DNA of 64,000 bases. Source: Dyadobacter sp. CY261. Its GTDB lineage: Bacteria > Bacteroidota > Bacteroidia > Cytophagales > Spirosomataceae. Location of the stretch: NCBI RefSeq assembly GCF_021440085.1, contig NZ_JAKCPW010000010.1, positions 1 to 64,000 of the forward strand, read 5' to 3'. Below, in pieces: positions 43,257-53,069 of this stretch (positions are counted from its first letter, which is position 1; every line of letters begins with the position of its first letter). The position numbers were made by a program, and so were the translations under genes. The notes under the pieces are model-generated. The model did not search any database and was not told where the DNA came from. It saw nothing but the letters and a program-made list of their open reading frames with translations.

Positions 43257-44717
43257 TCAGGCGATAATATCGCGCACCACTTTGCCGGAAACGTCCGTCA
43301 ACCTGTATCGGCGGCCCAGATGCTTGAATATCAGCTTCTCGTGGTTCAAACCAAGCTGATGCAGCATCGTAGCCTGGAAATCGTGCACGTGTACCGGATC
43401 TTTGGCAATGTTATAACCAAGCTCGTCGGTTTCACCGTACACAATACCGGGCTTGATGCCCCCGCCTGCCATCCAGACGGTGAAGCAGCGTGGATGGTGA
43501 TCGCGGCCGTAATTATCAGCAGCAAGTTTGCCCTGGGTGTAGCTCGTACGACCGAATTCTCCCCCCCATATCACGAGCGTTTCATCGAGTAGGCCACGCT
43601 GTTTCAGGTCGGTCACCAATGCAGCCGAAGCCTGGTCAACATCCATAGCCTGTTTGGTTATTTCAAATGGCAGGTTACCGTGCTGGTCCCATCCCTGGTG
43701 GTACAACTGAACAAACCGCACGCCATTTTCCGAGAGCTTGCGTGCTAGCAAGCAGTTGGCCGCGTACGTACCGGGAACAAGGCATTCGGGACCATATAGC
43801 TTGATAATATCATCCGACTCTTTGGACAAATCCAGTACCTCAGGCACCGCTGTTTGCATGCGATACGCCATTTCATACTGCTTGATCTTCGCCGCGATTT
43901 CCGGATCGCCGAACTCCTGGTAGGACAAATCATTCAACTCCGAAAGCTTGTCGAGCATATCGCGACGCTCTTTCCGGTCCATGCCTTCCGGATCGCGCAA
44001 ATACAGCACCGGATCTTCGCCCTTGCTGAACTGCACACCCTGATGCACCGAATCCAGGAAGCCGTTGGACCATAATTTGGAATAAACACCCTGACCGTTG
44101 CCGACACCACGCGAGAGCAAAACTGTAAAATTCGGCAGGTTTTTATTCTCGTTGCCCAACCCATAGCTCAACCATGAACCCATACTCGGGCGGTTGCCTT
44201 GCTGCGAACCTGTTTGAAGAAATGTCAATGCCGGATCGTGATTAATCGCCTCCGTGTACATCGATTTTACAAAACAGAGGTCGTCCACGATTTTGGAAGT
44301 GTAAGGCAAAAGATTGCTTACCCAAGCCTGCGACTGGCCATATTGTTTGAAATCCACAAAAGACCCCACGAGCGGAAACGACGCCTGATTGGCCGTCATA
44401 CCGGTAAGCCGCTGCGTTCCACGCACCGAAGGCGGAATTTCCTGCCCCAGCATTTCCCGCAATTTTGGTTTGTAATCAAAAAGCTCCTGCTGCGAGGGAG
44501 CGCCATTTTGGAACAAATAGATCACCCGCTTTGCCTTGGGCGCAAAATGCGGGATGCCCGGCGCCAGGCCTTCCTCCTCCAATCCTCCTCCTTTCAACAG
44601 GTCGGGCATGAGCAGCGAGCCCAGTGCCACGCTTCCGATCCCGAGGCTTAGGGTCGAGAGAAAACGCCTTCTGTTGAAACTAAATCCGTGTTCTATGATT
44701 TCCTTTTCCATTGTCAT
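43257..44717 (-). CDS. DUF1501 protein with Tat signal
   Basis: 486 residues from ATG 44717 (44711 is equally possible; the frame to 44789 overlaps the upstream gene). A twin-arginine signal is present (FNRRRFLSTLSLGIGSVALG). DUF1501 resembles the alkaline-phosphatase/sulfatase superfamily: KRVIYLFQNGAPSQQELFDYK, VRFVQLYHQGWDQHGNLP, TLVIWGGEFGRTSYTQG, NYGRDHHPRCFTVWMAGGGIKPG. It is folded in the cytoplasm and exported, presumably with bound metal. Activity unproven. It is the middle gene of a three-gene operon. Confidence 0.9.
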   Translation of the reverse strand: MTMEKEIIEHGFSFNRRRFLSTLSLGIGSVALGSLLMPDLLKGGGLEEEGLAPGIPHFAPKAKRVIYLFQNGAPSQQELFDYKPKLREMLGQEIPPSVRGTQRLTGMTANQASFPLVGSFVDFKQYGQSQAWVSNLLPYTSKIVDDLCFVKSMYTEAINHDPALTFLQTGSQQGNRPSMGSWLSYGLGNENKNLPNFTVLLSRGVGNGQGVYSKLWSNGFLDSVHQGVQFSKGEDPVLYLRDPEGMDRKERRDMLDKLSELNDLSYQEFGDPEIAAKIKQYEMAYRMQTAVPEVLDLSKESDDIIKLYGPECLVPGTYAANCLLARKLSENGVRFVQLYHQGWDQHGNLPFEITKQAMDVDQASAALVTDLKQRGLLDETLVIWGGEFGRTSYTQGKLAADNYGRDHHPRCFTVWMAGGGIKPGIVYGETDELGYNIAKDPVHVHDFQATMLHQLGLNHEKLIFKHLGRRYRLTDVSGKVVRDIIA

Positions 44718-44739
44718 CGTTCGCCGGGCTTTTCCGGCT

Positions 44740-47064
44740 TTATGATTTTGTGATGGTTTCTTCGAGGTTGTAAATGGTGGAAATGACACGCATCAGCGAC
44801 GCGAGTGTCTTGTGATCGACATTCCGTGTGAGCGGGTATTCGCCTATCGCCACCATTTTCTCGGCAGCTTTGGGCCGTATTTCCTTCAATTCTTTTTGAT
44901 AATAGCCCGTCAGGACTTCCAGCTCCTTCCGGCTCGGCGTGCGGCAAACGATTTGCCTGAATGCTTTTGTAATCTTCTCTTCGGTGGTGCTCTTTTCCTG
45001 TAATAATTTCGCAGCAAGCACACGTGAAGCTTCAAGTACGGTGGGGTCGTTCATCATCACCAGTGCCTGCAACGGCGTATTGGTTTTCAGACGCCTTACT
45101 TCACACAAATCCCGGTTACTGGCATCGAAAATGGCCATGGTGGGCGGCGGAACGGTTCGTTTAATGAGCGTGTACATCCCGCGACGATACAAGCTCGCGC
45201 CATGGTCCTGATTATAAACAGACAACAAACCACGCCCCGACGTGGCACCTTCCCACAAGCCTGCGGGCTGGTAAGGTTTCACGCTTGGCCCACCCAGTGC
45301 CCGGTTGAGCAAGCCGCTGCTCGCAAGCACGAGGTCTTTTACAAATTCTGCATGGATACGGTAGCGCGACCCGCGTGCCAGGTAGATATTATCCGGGTCA
45401 GCGGCCAGGTTCTCCTTCGTCACCACTGCCGATTGCCTGTAAGTGGCCGACATCAGCATTTGCTTTACAAACCGTTTGATATCCCAATTATGCTCCATGA
45501 AATCCACCGCCAGCCAGTCGAGCAGTGCGGGGTGTGTGGGCAACTCGCCTTGCATCCCAAAGTCACCGGATGTTTTGACAATACCTTTTCCAAAGAATTC
45601 CTGCCAAAGAATGTTAACATACACTCTGGCAGTCAACGGGTTGCGTTTGTCAAATAACCATTGCGAAAGGCCCAGGCGGTTTTTGGGGTATTTCTTATCA
45701 AATGGGAGAATGGCGGAGGGCGTACCGGCTTGTACTTCTTCGCCGGGCGCATCATAAGCGCCGCGTTTCAGGACGTAAGTCTTGCGCAACGTGTCCAGAT
45801 CGCCCATGACCGAAACAATGAGCTGGTTGGTATCTGGCTTGTTGACGAACGTAAGGATGTCCTTCACATCTTTATCGCTGATCTCCATCAATGGTTTCTT
45901 CGCATAAGTTTCCGGCCCGCCGATCACCGATTCGATCCCCACCTCTCTCACATTGTTGAAAAATGCGAACATCTGGTAGTATTCCTTTTGGGAGAAGGGA
46001 TCGTATTTGTGGTCGTGGCAGTGCGCACATTCCAGCGTTACCCCCAGCAAACCTTTTCCAAACAGGTCGTTACGGTCGGTAACGTACATAATGCGGTATT
46101 CTTCGGGGATAACCCCACCCTCCTCGGTGATTTTGTGATTCCGGTTGAAGCCAGTAGCGAGAAGTTGCTCCTTCGTAGAGTTGGGAAGCAGGTCCCCGGC
46201 CAGTTGCCAGGTCACAAAATCATTATAATGCATGTTTTTATTGAAGGCGTGGATCACCCAGTCGCGCCAGGGCCATTGGGTACGGTAGCCGTCGTCCTGG
46301 TAACCGTGCGAATCGGCATAGCGCGCGAGGTCGAGCCAGTGGATCGCCATTTTCTCCCCGTATGCCGGGTTGGCGAGGAGTTTATCCACCATTTTCTCAT
46401 AGGCTTTCGGACTATTATCGGCCATGAACTCGTCCATAAGCTTTAAGCCCGGCGGCAATCCGGTAAGGTCGAGGCTTAGCCGTTTCAGCAATCGCTCTTT
46501 ATCCGCTTCTGCGCTCGGTTCGAGTCCTTTTTGTTCCTGTTTTTCAAGAATGAAATAATCGATGTCGTTTTTGGCCCAATCCTTATGCTCCACTTCCGGC
46601 AATCTAGGCTTTTTAGGTGCCACAAATGCCCAATGCTTTTCATACTTCGCACCTTGTTTGATCCATTTGCCGATCAAATCGATTTCGCGCTGGGTCAATT
46701 TAAGATTGGACGCAGGAGGCGGCATACGAAGCGTGGTATCTTCCGTTGTTAGCCGAAGATAAGCCTGTGACTGATCGGGTTTGCCAGCCACAAGGGCATG
46801 CGCTTTGGGACTGTCCTTCAACGCAGCAAATGCACTCGCGGGATCATCGAGGCGCAAGCCCGCTTCCCGTTTGTTTGCATCGGGTCCGTGACAGGCCAGG
46901 CATTTGTCAGAAAGGATCGGTCTGATGTCAAAATTGTAGCTCACCTGCTCCGGCAACTTCTCCTCCCCAGGGCTTCCGGGCTTATTGTTACAAGCCTGAA
47001 AGCCCAAAGCCATGACCACCGTCCCGGTCAGCAGAAAAAAATTAGTCTTCAAATTCATCATCAT
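44740..47064 (-). CDS. DUF1549/DUF1553 protein with planctomycete cytochrome c domain
   Basis: 774 residues from the first of three consecutive ATGs (47064). An N-terminal signal ends near GFQAC, possibly a lipoprotein site. The PSCyt1 haem motif is CLACH (55-59), followed by RMPPPASNLKL. The DUF1549 domain (about 140-345) includes a second CxxCH-like LECAHCHDHKYDPF. The DUF1553 domain (about 480-740) includes NRLGLSQWLFDKRNPLTARV and RRLKTNTPLQALVMMNDP. It heads the leftward operon, 22 bases before the DUF1501 gene. Function is not biochemically established. Confidence 0.9.
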   Translation of the reverse strand: MMMNLKTNFFLLTGTVVMALGFQACNNKPGSPGEEKLPEQVSYNFDIRPILSDKCLACHGPDANKREAGLRLDDPASAFAALKDSPKAHALVAGKPDQSQAYLRLTTEDTTLRMPPPASNLKLTQREIDLIGKWIKQGAKYEKHWAFVAPKKPRLPEVEHKDWAKNDIDYFILEKQEQKGLEPSAEADKERLLKRLSLDLTGLPPGLKLMDEFMADNSPKAYEKMVDKLLANPAYGEKMAIHWLDLARYADSHGYQDDGYRTQWPWRDWVIHAFNKNMHYNDFVTWQLAGDLLPNSTKEQLLATGFNRNHKITEEGGVIPEEYRIMYVTDRNDLFGKGLLGVTLECAHCHDHKYDPFSQKEYYQMFAFFNNVREVGIESVIGGPETYAKKPLMEISDKDVKDILTFVNKPDTNQLIVSVMGDLDTLRKTYVLKRGAYDAPGEEVQAGTPSAILPFDKKYPKNRLGLSQWLFDKRNPLTARVYVNILWQEFFGKGIVKTSGDFGMQGELPTHPALLDWLAVDFMEHNWDIKRFVKQMLMSATYRQSAVVTKENLAADPDNIYLARGSRYRIHAEFVKDLVLASSGLLNRALGGPSVKPYQPAGLWEGATSGRGLLSVYNQDHGASLYRRGMYTLIKRTVPPPTMAIFDASNRDLCEVRRLKTNTPLQALVMMNDPTVLEASRVLAAKLLQEKSTTEEKITKAFRQIVCRTPSRKELEVLTGYYQKELKEIRPKAAEKMVAIGEYPLTRNVDHKTLASLMRVISTIYNLEETITKS

Positions 47065-47204
47065 GGGTTCAGGTTCATCAACCACACTTTTTTATTAGTA
47101 TATATACTTAACTAAAAAAATGTACATTTATTGAAGCAATAATACCAATTAAGGCCATCTAACTATCCTGTGCTATACTGTTCCTGCTCCAATTATTTTC
47201 TCCT

Positions 47205-47852
47205 ATGAACCAAAGAACCTTTTTAGCTATTCTACTGACAACTATTGTGTTGGCAAGCTTTTCGCCGTCCAAAATCGGCCTTTTTGAGGCAGGAAAAGAC
47301 ATTGGCAACCCTAAGCTGGCAGGCTCGTCTGCCTACGACTCCTCTACAAAAACTTACATGATGAAGGGCGGAGGCTACAACATTTGGTTCGAGCGCGACG
47401 AGTTTCAGTATTTGTTTCGCGAAATGGAAGGGAATTTTACCGTCTCTGCCGACTTTGAGTTTGTCGGAAAAGGTCGGGATGCGCACCGGAAAGTGGGATG
47501 GATGATAAGGGAATCAACCGATGACAATGCCTCGCACCTGAGCGGCGTCATTCATGGCGACGGGCTAACGGTGATGCAGTGGCGGGTAAAAAAGGGAGAT
47601 AAGATGCGCGACCCGGAGGACGAGATTTTTAGCAAAGAGAAAAATATACAGACAATCGAAATCAGCCGCGAAGGCAATACGTACACAATGCGCGGAGCAG
47701 CAAAGGGAAAGCCTCTTCAAGTGATTGGCACCCACGAAATGTCCAACTTTAAGGCCAAAGTACTTGTAGGTCTCTTTATATGTTCGCACAATCCTGATGT
47801 GCTCGAAGAGTCACGAGTGACGAATGTAGTCGTTCGAAAGGGGAAAAAGTGA
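47205..47852 (+). CDS. Exported DUF1349/concanavalin-like protein
   Basis: 215 residues with a signal peptide (FLAILLTTIVLASFSPSKIG, uncleaved or cleaved near S). The beta-sandwich words GGGYNIWFERDEFQYLFREM, GNFTVSADFEFVGKGRDAHRKVGWMIRES and HLSGVIHGDGLTVMQWR resemble the regulation-of-enolase/DUF1349 group, which binds or processes carbohydrates. It diverges from the DUF1549/DUF1553 operon across a 140-base gap and may share its control. A bidirectional terminator follows. Confidence 0.75.
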   Translation: MNQRTFLAILLTTIVLASFSPSKIGLFEAGKDIGNPKLAGSSAYDSSTKTYMMKGGGYNIWFERDEFQYLFREMEGNFTVSADFEFVGKGRDAHRKVGWMIRESTDDNASHLSGVIHGDGLTVMQWRVKKGDKMRDPEDEIFSKEKNIQTIEISREGNTYTMRGAAKGKPLQVIGTHEMSNFKAKVLVGLFICSHNPDVLEESRVTNVVVRKGKK

Positions 47853-47859
47853 GGGATAG

Positions 47860-47895
47860 TATAAGAGCAATGCCGTCGCCGACATTGCTCTTATA
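47860..47895. terminator. Bidirectional terminator
   Basis: TATAAGAGCAATG (47860-47872) and CATTGCTCTTATA (47883-47895) form a 13-bp stem between two convergent genes, followed by AATTTTAT. Confidence 0.85.
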
Positions 47896-47902
47896 AATTT
47901 TA

Positions 47903-49681
47903 TCATTTGCCTGCTTTGATCCAGGCATTGGCTTTATCTTCCAGCAATTTGAGCGGCACACAACCCGCCTCCAGCACCAGCTTGTGGAAAGCGCGGATAT
48001 CGAACTTCGATCCCATTTCCTTTTCAGCCTTCGAACGCAGCTCACGGATTTTCAACTGGCCGATCTTATAGGACAATGCTTGCCCGGCCCCGGCCATATA
48101 CCGCTCCACTTCCGCTGTAATGCTTTCCTCTGACTCCGCCTCATGATCCAGCGAATACTTGATAGCCTGGTTCCGCGTCCATCCCTTAGAATGCAGTCCG
48201 GTGTCCACTACCAGACGGATCGCACGGTGCATTTCGGCGCTCAGCATGCCAAAATATTGATAGGGATCGGTGTAAAGGCCCAGTTCTTTGCCCAATGATT
48301 CGGTATAAAGCGCCCATCCTTCGCCGTAAGCACTATACCATAAATTTTTACGAAACTCGGGTAATGCGGTGTTTTCCTGCTGCAACGATATTTGGTAGTG
48401 GTGTCCTGGAATGGCTTCGTGGAGGAAAAGACTTTCGTCTGAAACTATATTATAGGCAGTAGCGTCGGGTACGGGCACGTAGAACACGCCGGGGCGCGAA
48501 CCGTCGGGCAGTCCTGGATTGTATTCAGCGGATGCAGATGCTTCCCGGAATGCCTCCGTCCGCCTCACTTCGAATGGCGTTTTGGGCGTCAGCTCAAACA
48601 GTTTTGGGAGGTTTGGTTTCATCCGGTCATGGATTTCTTTGAAATGCGCGACCACCTGCTCGGCCTTCTTGAACGGCATCAGCTTCTTATTGGTCCTCAC
48701 CGCATTGAAAAACGATATAAGATCACCCTTATATCCCACCTGCGCTTTCACCTTTTCCATTTCCCCTGAAATCCGTGCTACTTCTTTCAAGCCGATCTGG
48801 TGGATTTCTTCGGCGGTCATTTCGGTGGTTGTGAAATACTTGATATAATAGTTATACAAAGCCTTTCCGTTCGGAAGCGCATCGAAGCCGTCGGTAATCC
48901 GGCCGGCGGGGACGTATTCCTTTTCCACAAAAACATGCATTTTCTGGAACGTCGGGATGATCTTCGATTCCACCATCACTGCATATTCCTTTTCCAGACG
49001 GGCCTTGTCTTCATCCGAAAAGTCCTTTGGGAAATTTTTCACAGGCGAGTAAAAGAGATGGTCTTTCACTGGGCCGTGATCCATATCAGCCAGTTGAGGG
49101 ATCACTTTTTTGATCAATGGAGCAGGTAAAACGTATCCCTCCTTGATCCCCTTCCGCATATTCACTACCGCGGTATCACACCACACCACAAAACCGTCGA
49201 CCCGTTTCAGCCAGTTGTCATAATCCTTCACCGTTTTGAAAGGCTGCAAGCTGCTCCCACTGGCCATCTGGCCGATCATCAGGTGGGTAGAAAAGATCTG
49301 ATTGATCGGCATTAACTCCGTCGGGAATTTCAATCCATCCAGGTTCACGCTGCATTCCCACTCGATCAGGTCCCAACTGGTTTGCTCCTCAGGTGTCAGT
49401 TTTGACCGTTCATATTTGGCCAGTTCGTCCTGATATTTCCTGTAAAATGCCGTCATTTTAGCTTTTCCGGCCTGCGAAAGGTCGTCAGACATCTTATCGT
49501 TGTAACGGTTGTCGCCGTTCATCGTGGCTTCCAGCGGATAAAGCGGAAGCCTTTCTTCATAATATTTTGCAAATACTTCGCTGATCGGCGGCATGGTTTG
49601 TTCTGCGTTTTCTGATTTCTTCTGGCAGGCCTGAATGGTCAGTACAGCCACGACAAATCCGTAATAAACCAGTTTTTTCAT
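47903..49681 (-). CDS. DUF885-family metallopeptidase-like lipoprotein
   Basis: 592 residues. The signal sequence ends in LTIQAC, a plausible lipobox followed by QKK. The family signature LFLHEAIPGHHYQISLQQE provides a HExxxH-like metal site, and ARISGEMEKVKAQVGYKGD and GEGWALYTESLGKELGLYTDPYQYFG are conserved. The fold is related to M32/M2-type gluzincins, so it is probably a periplasmic carboxypeptidase-like enzyme. It is transcribed alone and diverges from ribokinase. Confidence 0.88.
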   Translation of the reverse strand: MKKLVYYGFVVAVLTIQACQKKSENAEQTMPPISEVFAKYYEERLPLYPLEATMNGDNRYNDKMSDDLSQAGKAKMTAFYRKYQDELAKYERSKLTPEEQTSWDLIEWECSVNLDGLKFPTELMPINQIFSTHLMIGQMASGSSLQPFKTVKDYDNWLKRVDGFVVWCDTAVVNMRKGIKEGYVLPAPLIKKVIPQLADMDHGPVKDHLFYSPVKNFPKDFSDEDKARLEKEYAVMVESKIIPTFQKMHVFVEKEYVPAGRITDGFDALPNGKALYNYYIKYFTTTEMTAEEIHQIGLKEVARISGEMEKVKAQVGYKGDLISFFNAVRTNKKLMPFKKAEQVVAHFKEIHDRMKPNLPKLFELTPKTPFEVRRTEAFREASASAEYNPGLPDGSRPGVFYVPVPDATAYNIVSDESLFLHEAIPGHHYQISLQQENTALPEFRKNLWYSAYGEGWALYTESLGKELGLYTDPYQYFGMLSAEMHRAIRLVVDTGLHSKGWTRNQAIKYSLDHEAESEESITAEVERYMAGAGQALSYKIGQLKIRELRSKAEKEMGSKFDIRAFHKLVLEAGCVPLKLLEDKANAWIKAGK

Positions 49682-49806
49682 GAATGATATCGTTTGAGGA
49701 TTTGTAAAGTAAACAAAAAGTGCCGGAAGAAATCAAAGTTCACGCTATGATTCCATTACATGCGGCATTAATTTGCACAGACAACCCACATCAACGCCAC
49801 TCGGAA

Positions 49807-50721
49807 ATGAAGCAAAAAGTACTGGTCATCGGCAGCTCCAATACTGATATGGTGGTCAAAACGGAGCATTTTCCCAAGCCGGGTGAAACCGTGCTCGGCG
49901 GGACATTTCTGATGAATCCGGGTGGAAAAGGGGCCAATCAGGCCGTGGCAGCTGCCCGGCTGGGAGCCGATGTTCGATTTGTGGCTAAAACAGGCATTGA
50001 TATTTTCGGAAAACAGGCAGTGGAAGGTTTTGAAAAAGAGGGCATCGACACCCGTTTCATGACCGAATCGACAGACTTGGCGTCGGGTGTCGCGCTCATT
50101 ACGGTCAATAGAGAAGGACAAAACGAAATTGTGGTAGCCTCTGGCGCCAATATGGATTTGCGCCCCTCCGATATTCCGGACAACGCATTTGAAGACATTT
50201 CATTTGCCCTTTTTCAACTTGAAATACCAGCAAAAACTGTGCATTGGGCACTGTCCCAATGTGCCGAAAAGCAGATCCGCGCCGTCCTCAACCCTGCTCC
50301 TGCACTGCCATTAGATTCCGAATTCTTGAAAGGTCTTTACCTGATAACGCCCAACGAAACGGAAACGGAGCTCATTACCGGTATTGAAATAAATGGAGAA
50401 GAAGCCCTTCAAAAAGCCTCGGAACGGTTCTTCGACCAGGGCGTGCAAAATGTGATTATAACATTGGGTAGCAAAGGCATTTTCCTGGCTAGCGAGCATT
50501 TCACCGGCATGATACCTGCCCCTGTGGTCGAAGCGATAGATTCCACCGCTGCCGGCGATGTATTTAATGGAGCACTCCTGAAAGCCCTGGCCGATGGCAC
50601 TGCACTCGAAGACGCCTGCCGTTTCGCATGCCAGGCGGCAGCAATTTCGGTCACACGAATGGGCGCACAAAGTTCAGCTCCTTATCAACACGAATTAGAA
50701 TCTTCTCAAACCCATGGATAA
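49807..50721 (+). CDS. rbsK: Ribokinase
   Basis: 304 residues from ATG 49807; a start at 49720 adds a non-conserved tail. A PfkB-family sugar kinase that phosphorylates ribose at O5. Motifs: VVIGSSNTDMV-like start (VLVIGSSNTDMVV), NPGGKGANQAVAAARLGADV for substrate binding, and IDSTAAGDVFNGALL with the catalytic Asp. It overlaps the nucleoside hydrolase gene by 8 bases, so both are co-translated: the hydrolase frees ribose from nucleosides and this enzyme traps it as ribose 5-phosphate. Confidence 0.93.
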   Translation: MKQKVLVIGSSNTDMVVKTEHFPKPGETVLGGTFLMNPGGKGANQAVAAARLGADVRFVAKTGIDIFGKQAVEGFEKEGIDTRFMTESTDLASGVALITVNREGQNEIVVASGANMDLRPSDIPDNAFEDISFALFQLEIPAKTVHWALSQCAEKQIRAVLNPAPALPLDSEFLKGLYLITPNETETELITGIEINGEEALQKASERFFDQGVQNVIITLGSKGIFLASEHFTGMIPAPVVEAIDSTAAGDVFNGALLKALADGTALEDACRFACQAAAISVTRMGAQSSAPYQHELESSQTHG

Positions 50722-51655
50722 AATCCCTGTCATCATAGATTGCGATCCGGGCCTCGACGATGCCCTCATGCTCATGCTGGCCCATGGCAGCGGCCGGTTC
50801 GACATCAGGGCTGTGACCATTTCCGCAGGTAAACAGACCCAGGCGAAAACGCTGCAAAATGCGTTAAAAATCCTGACGCTCATCGGCGCTACCGACATTC
50901 CGGTGCACCATGGCGCTGAAAAACCGTTGCTTCGCGATCTTGTCGTATCAAATGACGTTCATGGAGAAAGCGGCCTGGACGGACCGTCACTACCCATACC
51001 GGAAATGCAGGCGCAGCCCGTCAGCGCGGTGGAAGGCATTGCTTCGATCCTGTCCGCGTCGGAAACGCCCATCACTATTGCAGCCACAGGCCCATTGACC
51101 AATATCGCAACGTTCCTCCTCGCCTACCCCCAGTTAAAAAGTAAGATCGAACGAATCTCACTGATGGGCGGCGGAATTTTCCGTGGCAACATGACGCCCC
51201 TCGCCGAATTCAATATTTATACCGATCCCGAAGCCGCGGCCATTGTTTTTAGAGCCGGTGTGCCCATCACGATGTGTGGATTGGATGTGACACATAAGGC
51301 ACTTGTTTTTCAGAAGGATATAGATCTTTTCCGCGCATTAGGCAACCAGGCGGGCCAGGTGGCCGCGGATCTGATGGATTTCTTCTCCATTTTCTACCGC
51401 GAAAATCGTGTCGAATTGAATGGCGGAGCAGCGATGCACGATCCCTGCGCTATTGCCTGGCTCATGAACCCTGGGATTTTCACGACGAAATCGTGCTACG
51501 TGGATGTTGAAACAAAAGGCGAACTTACCAGTGGAGCCACGGTAGTGGACTTCTATAATACTTTACACAAGGAACCTAATGCCACTGTCGCATACGACAT
51601 CGATCGGGACGCATTTCTGGATATGTTGTTCAATGCCATTAAAGCGTTGCCTTAA
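50714..51655 (+). CDS. Inosine-uridine preferring nucleoside hydrolase family protein
   Basis: 313 residues. The N-terminal calcium site D9-C-D11-P-G-L-D15-D16 is diagnostic, and the catalytic-region words TIAATGPLTNIATFLL, LMGGGIFRGNMTPLAEFNIYTDPEAA and GGAAMHDPCAIAWL are present. It splits purine or pyrimidine nucleosides to base and ribose. There is no signal peptide, so it acts in the cytoplasm on imported nucleosides. It is coupled to ribokinase; its stop overlaps that of the convergent MFS gene by 4 bases. Confidence 0.94.
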   Translation: MDKIPVIIDCDPGLDDALMLMLAHGSGRFDIRAVTISAGKQTQAKTLQNALKILTLIGATDIPVHHGAEKPLLRDLVVSNDVHGESGLDGPSLPIPEMQAQPVSAVEGIASILSASETPITIAATGPLTNIATFLLAYPQLKSKIERISLMGGGIFRGNMTPLAEFNIYTDPEAAAIVFRAGVPITMCGLDVTHKALVFQKDIDLFRALGNQAGQVAADLMDFFSIFYRENRVELNGGAAMHDPCAIAWLMNPGIFTTKSCYVDVETKGELTSGATVVDFYNTLHKEPNATVAYDIDRDAFLDMLFNAIKALP

Positions 51656-52902
51656 AGCAGAACGGAAACTTCGTCTTCGACATCGCTACGGGCGGCGCGG
51701 TAACGTACTACCGCATTGCCTGTTTGCAGAATGAACAATCCGCCAAATGCGCAGAAGGCCATCATACCGACCATCGGCATGGCGGTATTGTTGTGCAGGA
51801 AGCTGACAATCGCTGAAATAACAGCACCCGCACCCATACGCCAGCTACCCATAAGCGCCGACGCGCTACCCGTATGCTTGCGGAAAGGTGCCAGTGAAAG
51901 CGCCGTAGCGTTTGGTCCGGTAAGCCCCTGCCCCGTCAGGAATACGAACATGGCGCCGATCAGTGAAAACAGGCCAAACCAGTTGTTGTACACGCCAACA
52001 ACCAGGATCAGACCGACGATGCTCTGATATATCAGGGTAAAACGAATGATTTGTTCACTCGTAAACTTTTTAAGCAAAAAGTGGTTCAATTGCGTCGAGC
52101 CGATCATGGCTACGGCCAAAAAGGCGAAAATCCAGCCGTATTGTTGTTCGGATACCTTATAGATATTCATAAAAACATCCGAAGATCCTGAAATGTAAGC
52201 AAAGGGCGCGGCAGTTGCCAAGCCACCTGCCAGCGTATAAATTAAAAACTGTGGCTGGTTTACGACCGTGAAATACCCTCCCAAAACCGCATTTGGACGA
52301 AGCGAAACCGAGTTATCGGCACTCCTGCCGGTTGGCAAGAAGAAATAGATCGCAATGATAATCAGACTGACGATGCCAGCCAATATTACAAAAATCCAGT
52401 ACCAGGCAATGGAAGCAGTGACATAACCTCCGATCGTCGGCGCAATCATGGGCGAAACGGCAATTACCAGGGTAATGAGCGAAAATACTTCCGCTCGTTT
52501 GTCGGCCGGGAAAAGGTCACTCACCAACGCCTGCGAAGCCACAAGGCCTACGCAGCCTCCCATGGCCTGAAAAAAACGCATGGCGATGAGCGAATCCACC
52601 GATGAAGTCATTGCGCAGCCGAATGAAGCGATCACATATAATACCAGCCCGGCGTAGAGCGGTTTCTTCCTCCCAAAACGATCCAGCAGAGGCCCGTACA
52701 ACAATTGCCCGATACAGATTCCGATCAGGTAGCTCGTTAACGAAAGTTGTACTTTATCGATAGTGGTTTTCAGATCCGACGCGATGCGCGGGAAACCCGG
52801 CAGGTACATGTCGATGGAAAAAGGACTGACGGTCGCCAGTGATCCGAGGATCAGGATAATAAAGAAGTATTGCTTACGGCTCATGGACTTACATTCACTC
52901 AA
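51652..52902 (-). CDS. Bcr/CflA-type MFS drug efflux transporter
   Basis: 416 residues (410 if it starts at ATG 52884). There are twelve predicted transmembrane helices. The subfamily signature is near the start: LATVSPFSIDMYLPGFPRIASDL, then IGQLLYGPLLDRFGRKKPLYAG (loop 2-3 motif A) and GGCVGLVASQALVSDLF. It probably exports small toxic compounds by proton antiport. TAACTTTG at 52912-52905 on the minus strand may be a -7 element, without a well-spaced -33. Confidence 0.92.
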   Translation of the reverse strand: MSECKSMSRKQYFFIILILGSLATVSPFSIDMYLPGFPRIASDLKTTIDKVQLSLTSYLIGICIGQLLYGPLLDRFGRKKPLYAGLVLYVIASFGCAMTSSVDSLIAMRFFQAMGGCVGLVASQALVSDLFPADKRAEVFSLITLVIAVSPMIAPTIGGYVTASIAWYWIFVILAGIVSLIIIAIYFFLPTGRSADNSVSLRPNAVLGGYFTVVNQPQFLIYTLAGGLATAAPFAYISGSSDVFMNIYKVSEQQYGWIFAFLAVAMIGSTQLNHFLLKKFTSEQIIRFTLIYQSIVGLILVVGVYNNWFGLFSLIGAMFVFLTGQGLTGPNATALSLAPFRKHTGSASALMGSWRMGAGAVISAIVSFLHNNTAMPMVGMMAFCAFGGLFILQTGNAVVRYRAARSDVEDEVSVLL

Positions 52903-53069
52903 TGCAAAGTTAACGGGTATATCGGCACATTAAGTTCCTGCATTTTAATAAGTACAATATTTTCATCAATCCTCAATAAATCCTTCGCGCAACCATCAGT
53001 ATCATGCCGTCGTATTTTTGTATATATTCAATATAACATTCCAATTCGTCCACTTCTAAACCTGTACAT

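Noticed and set aside
45661..46446. 261-codon frame antisense to the DUF1549/DUF1553 gene
   Set aside because: Shadow of a conserved gene.
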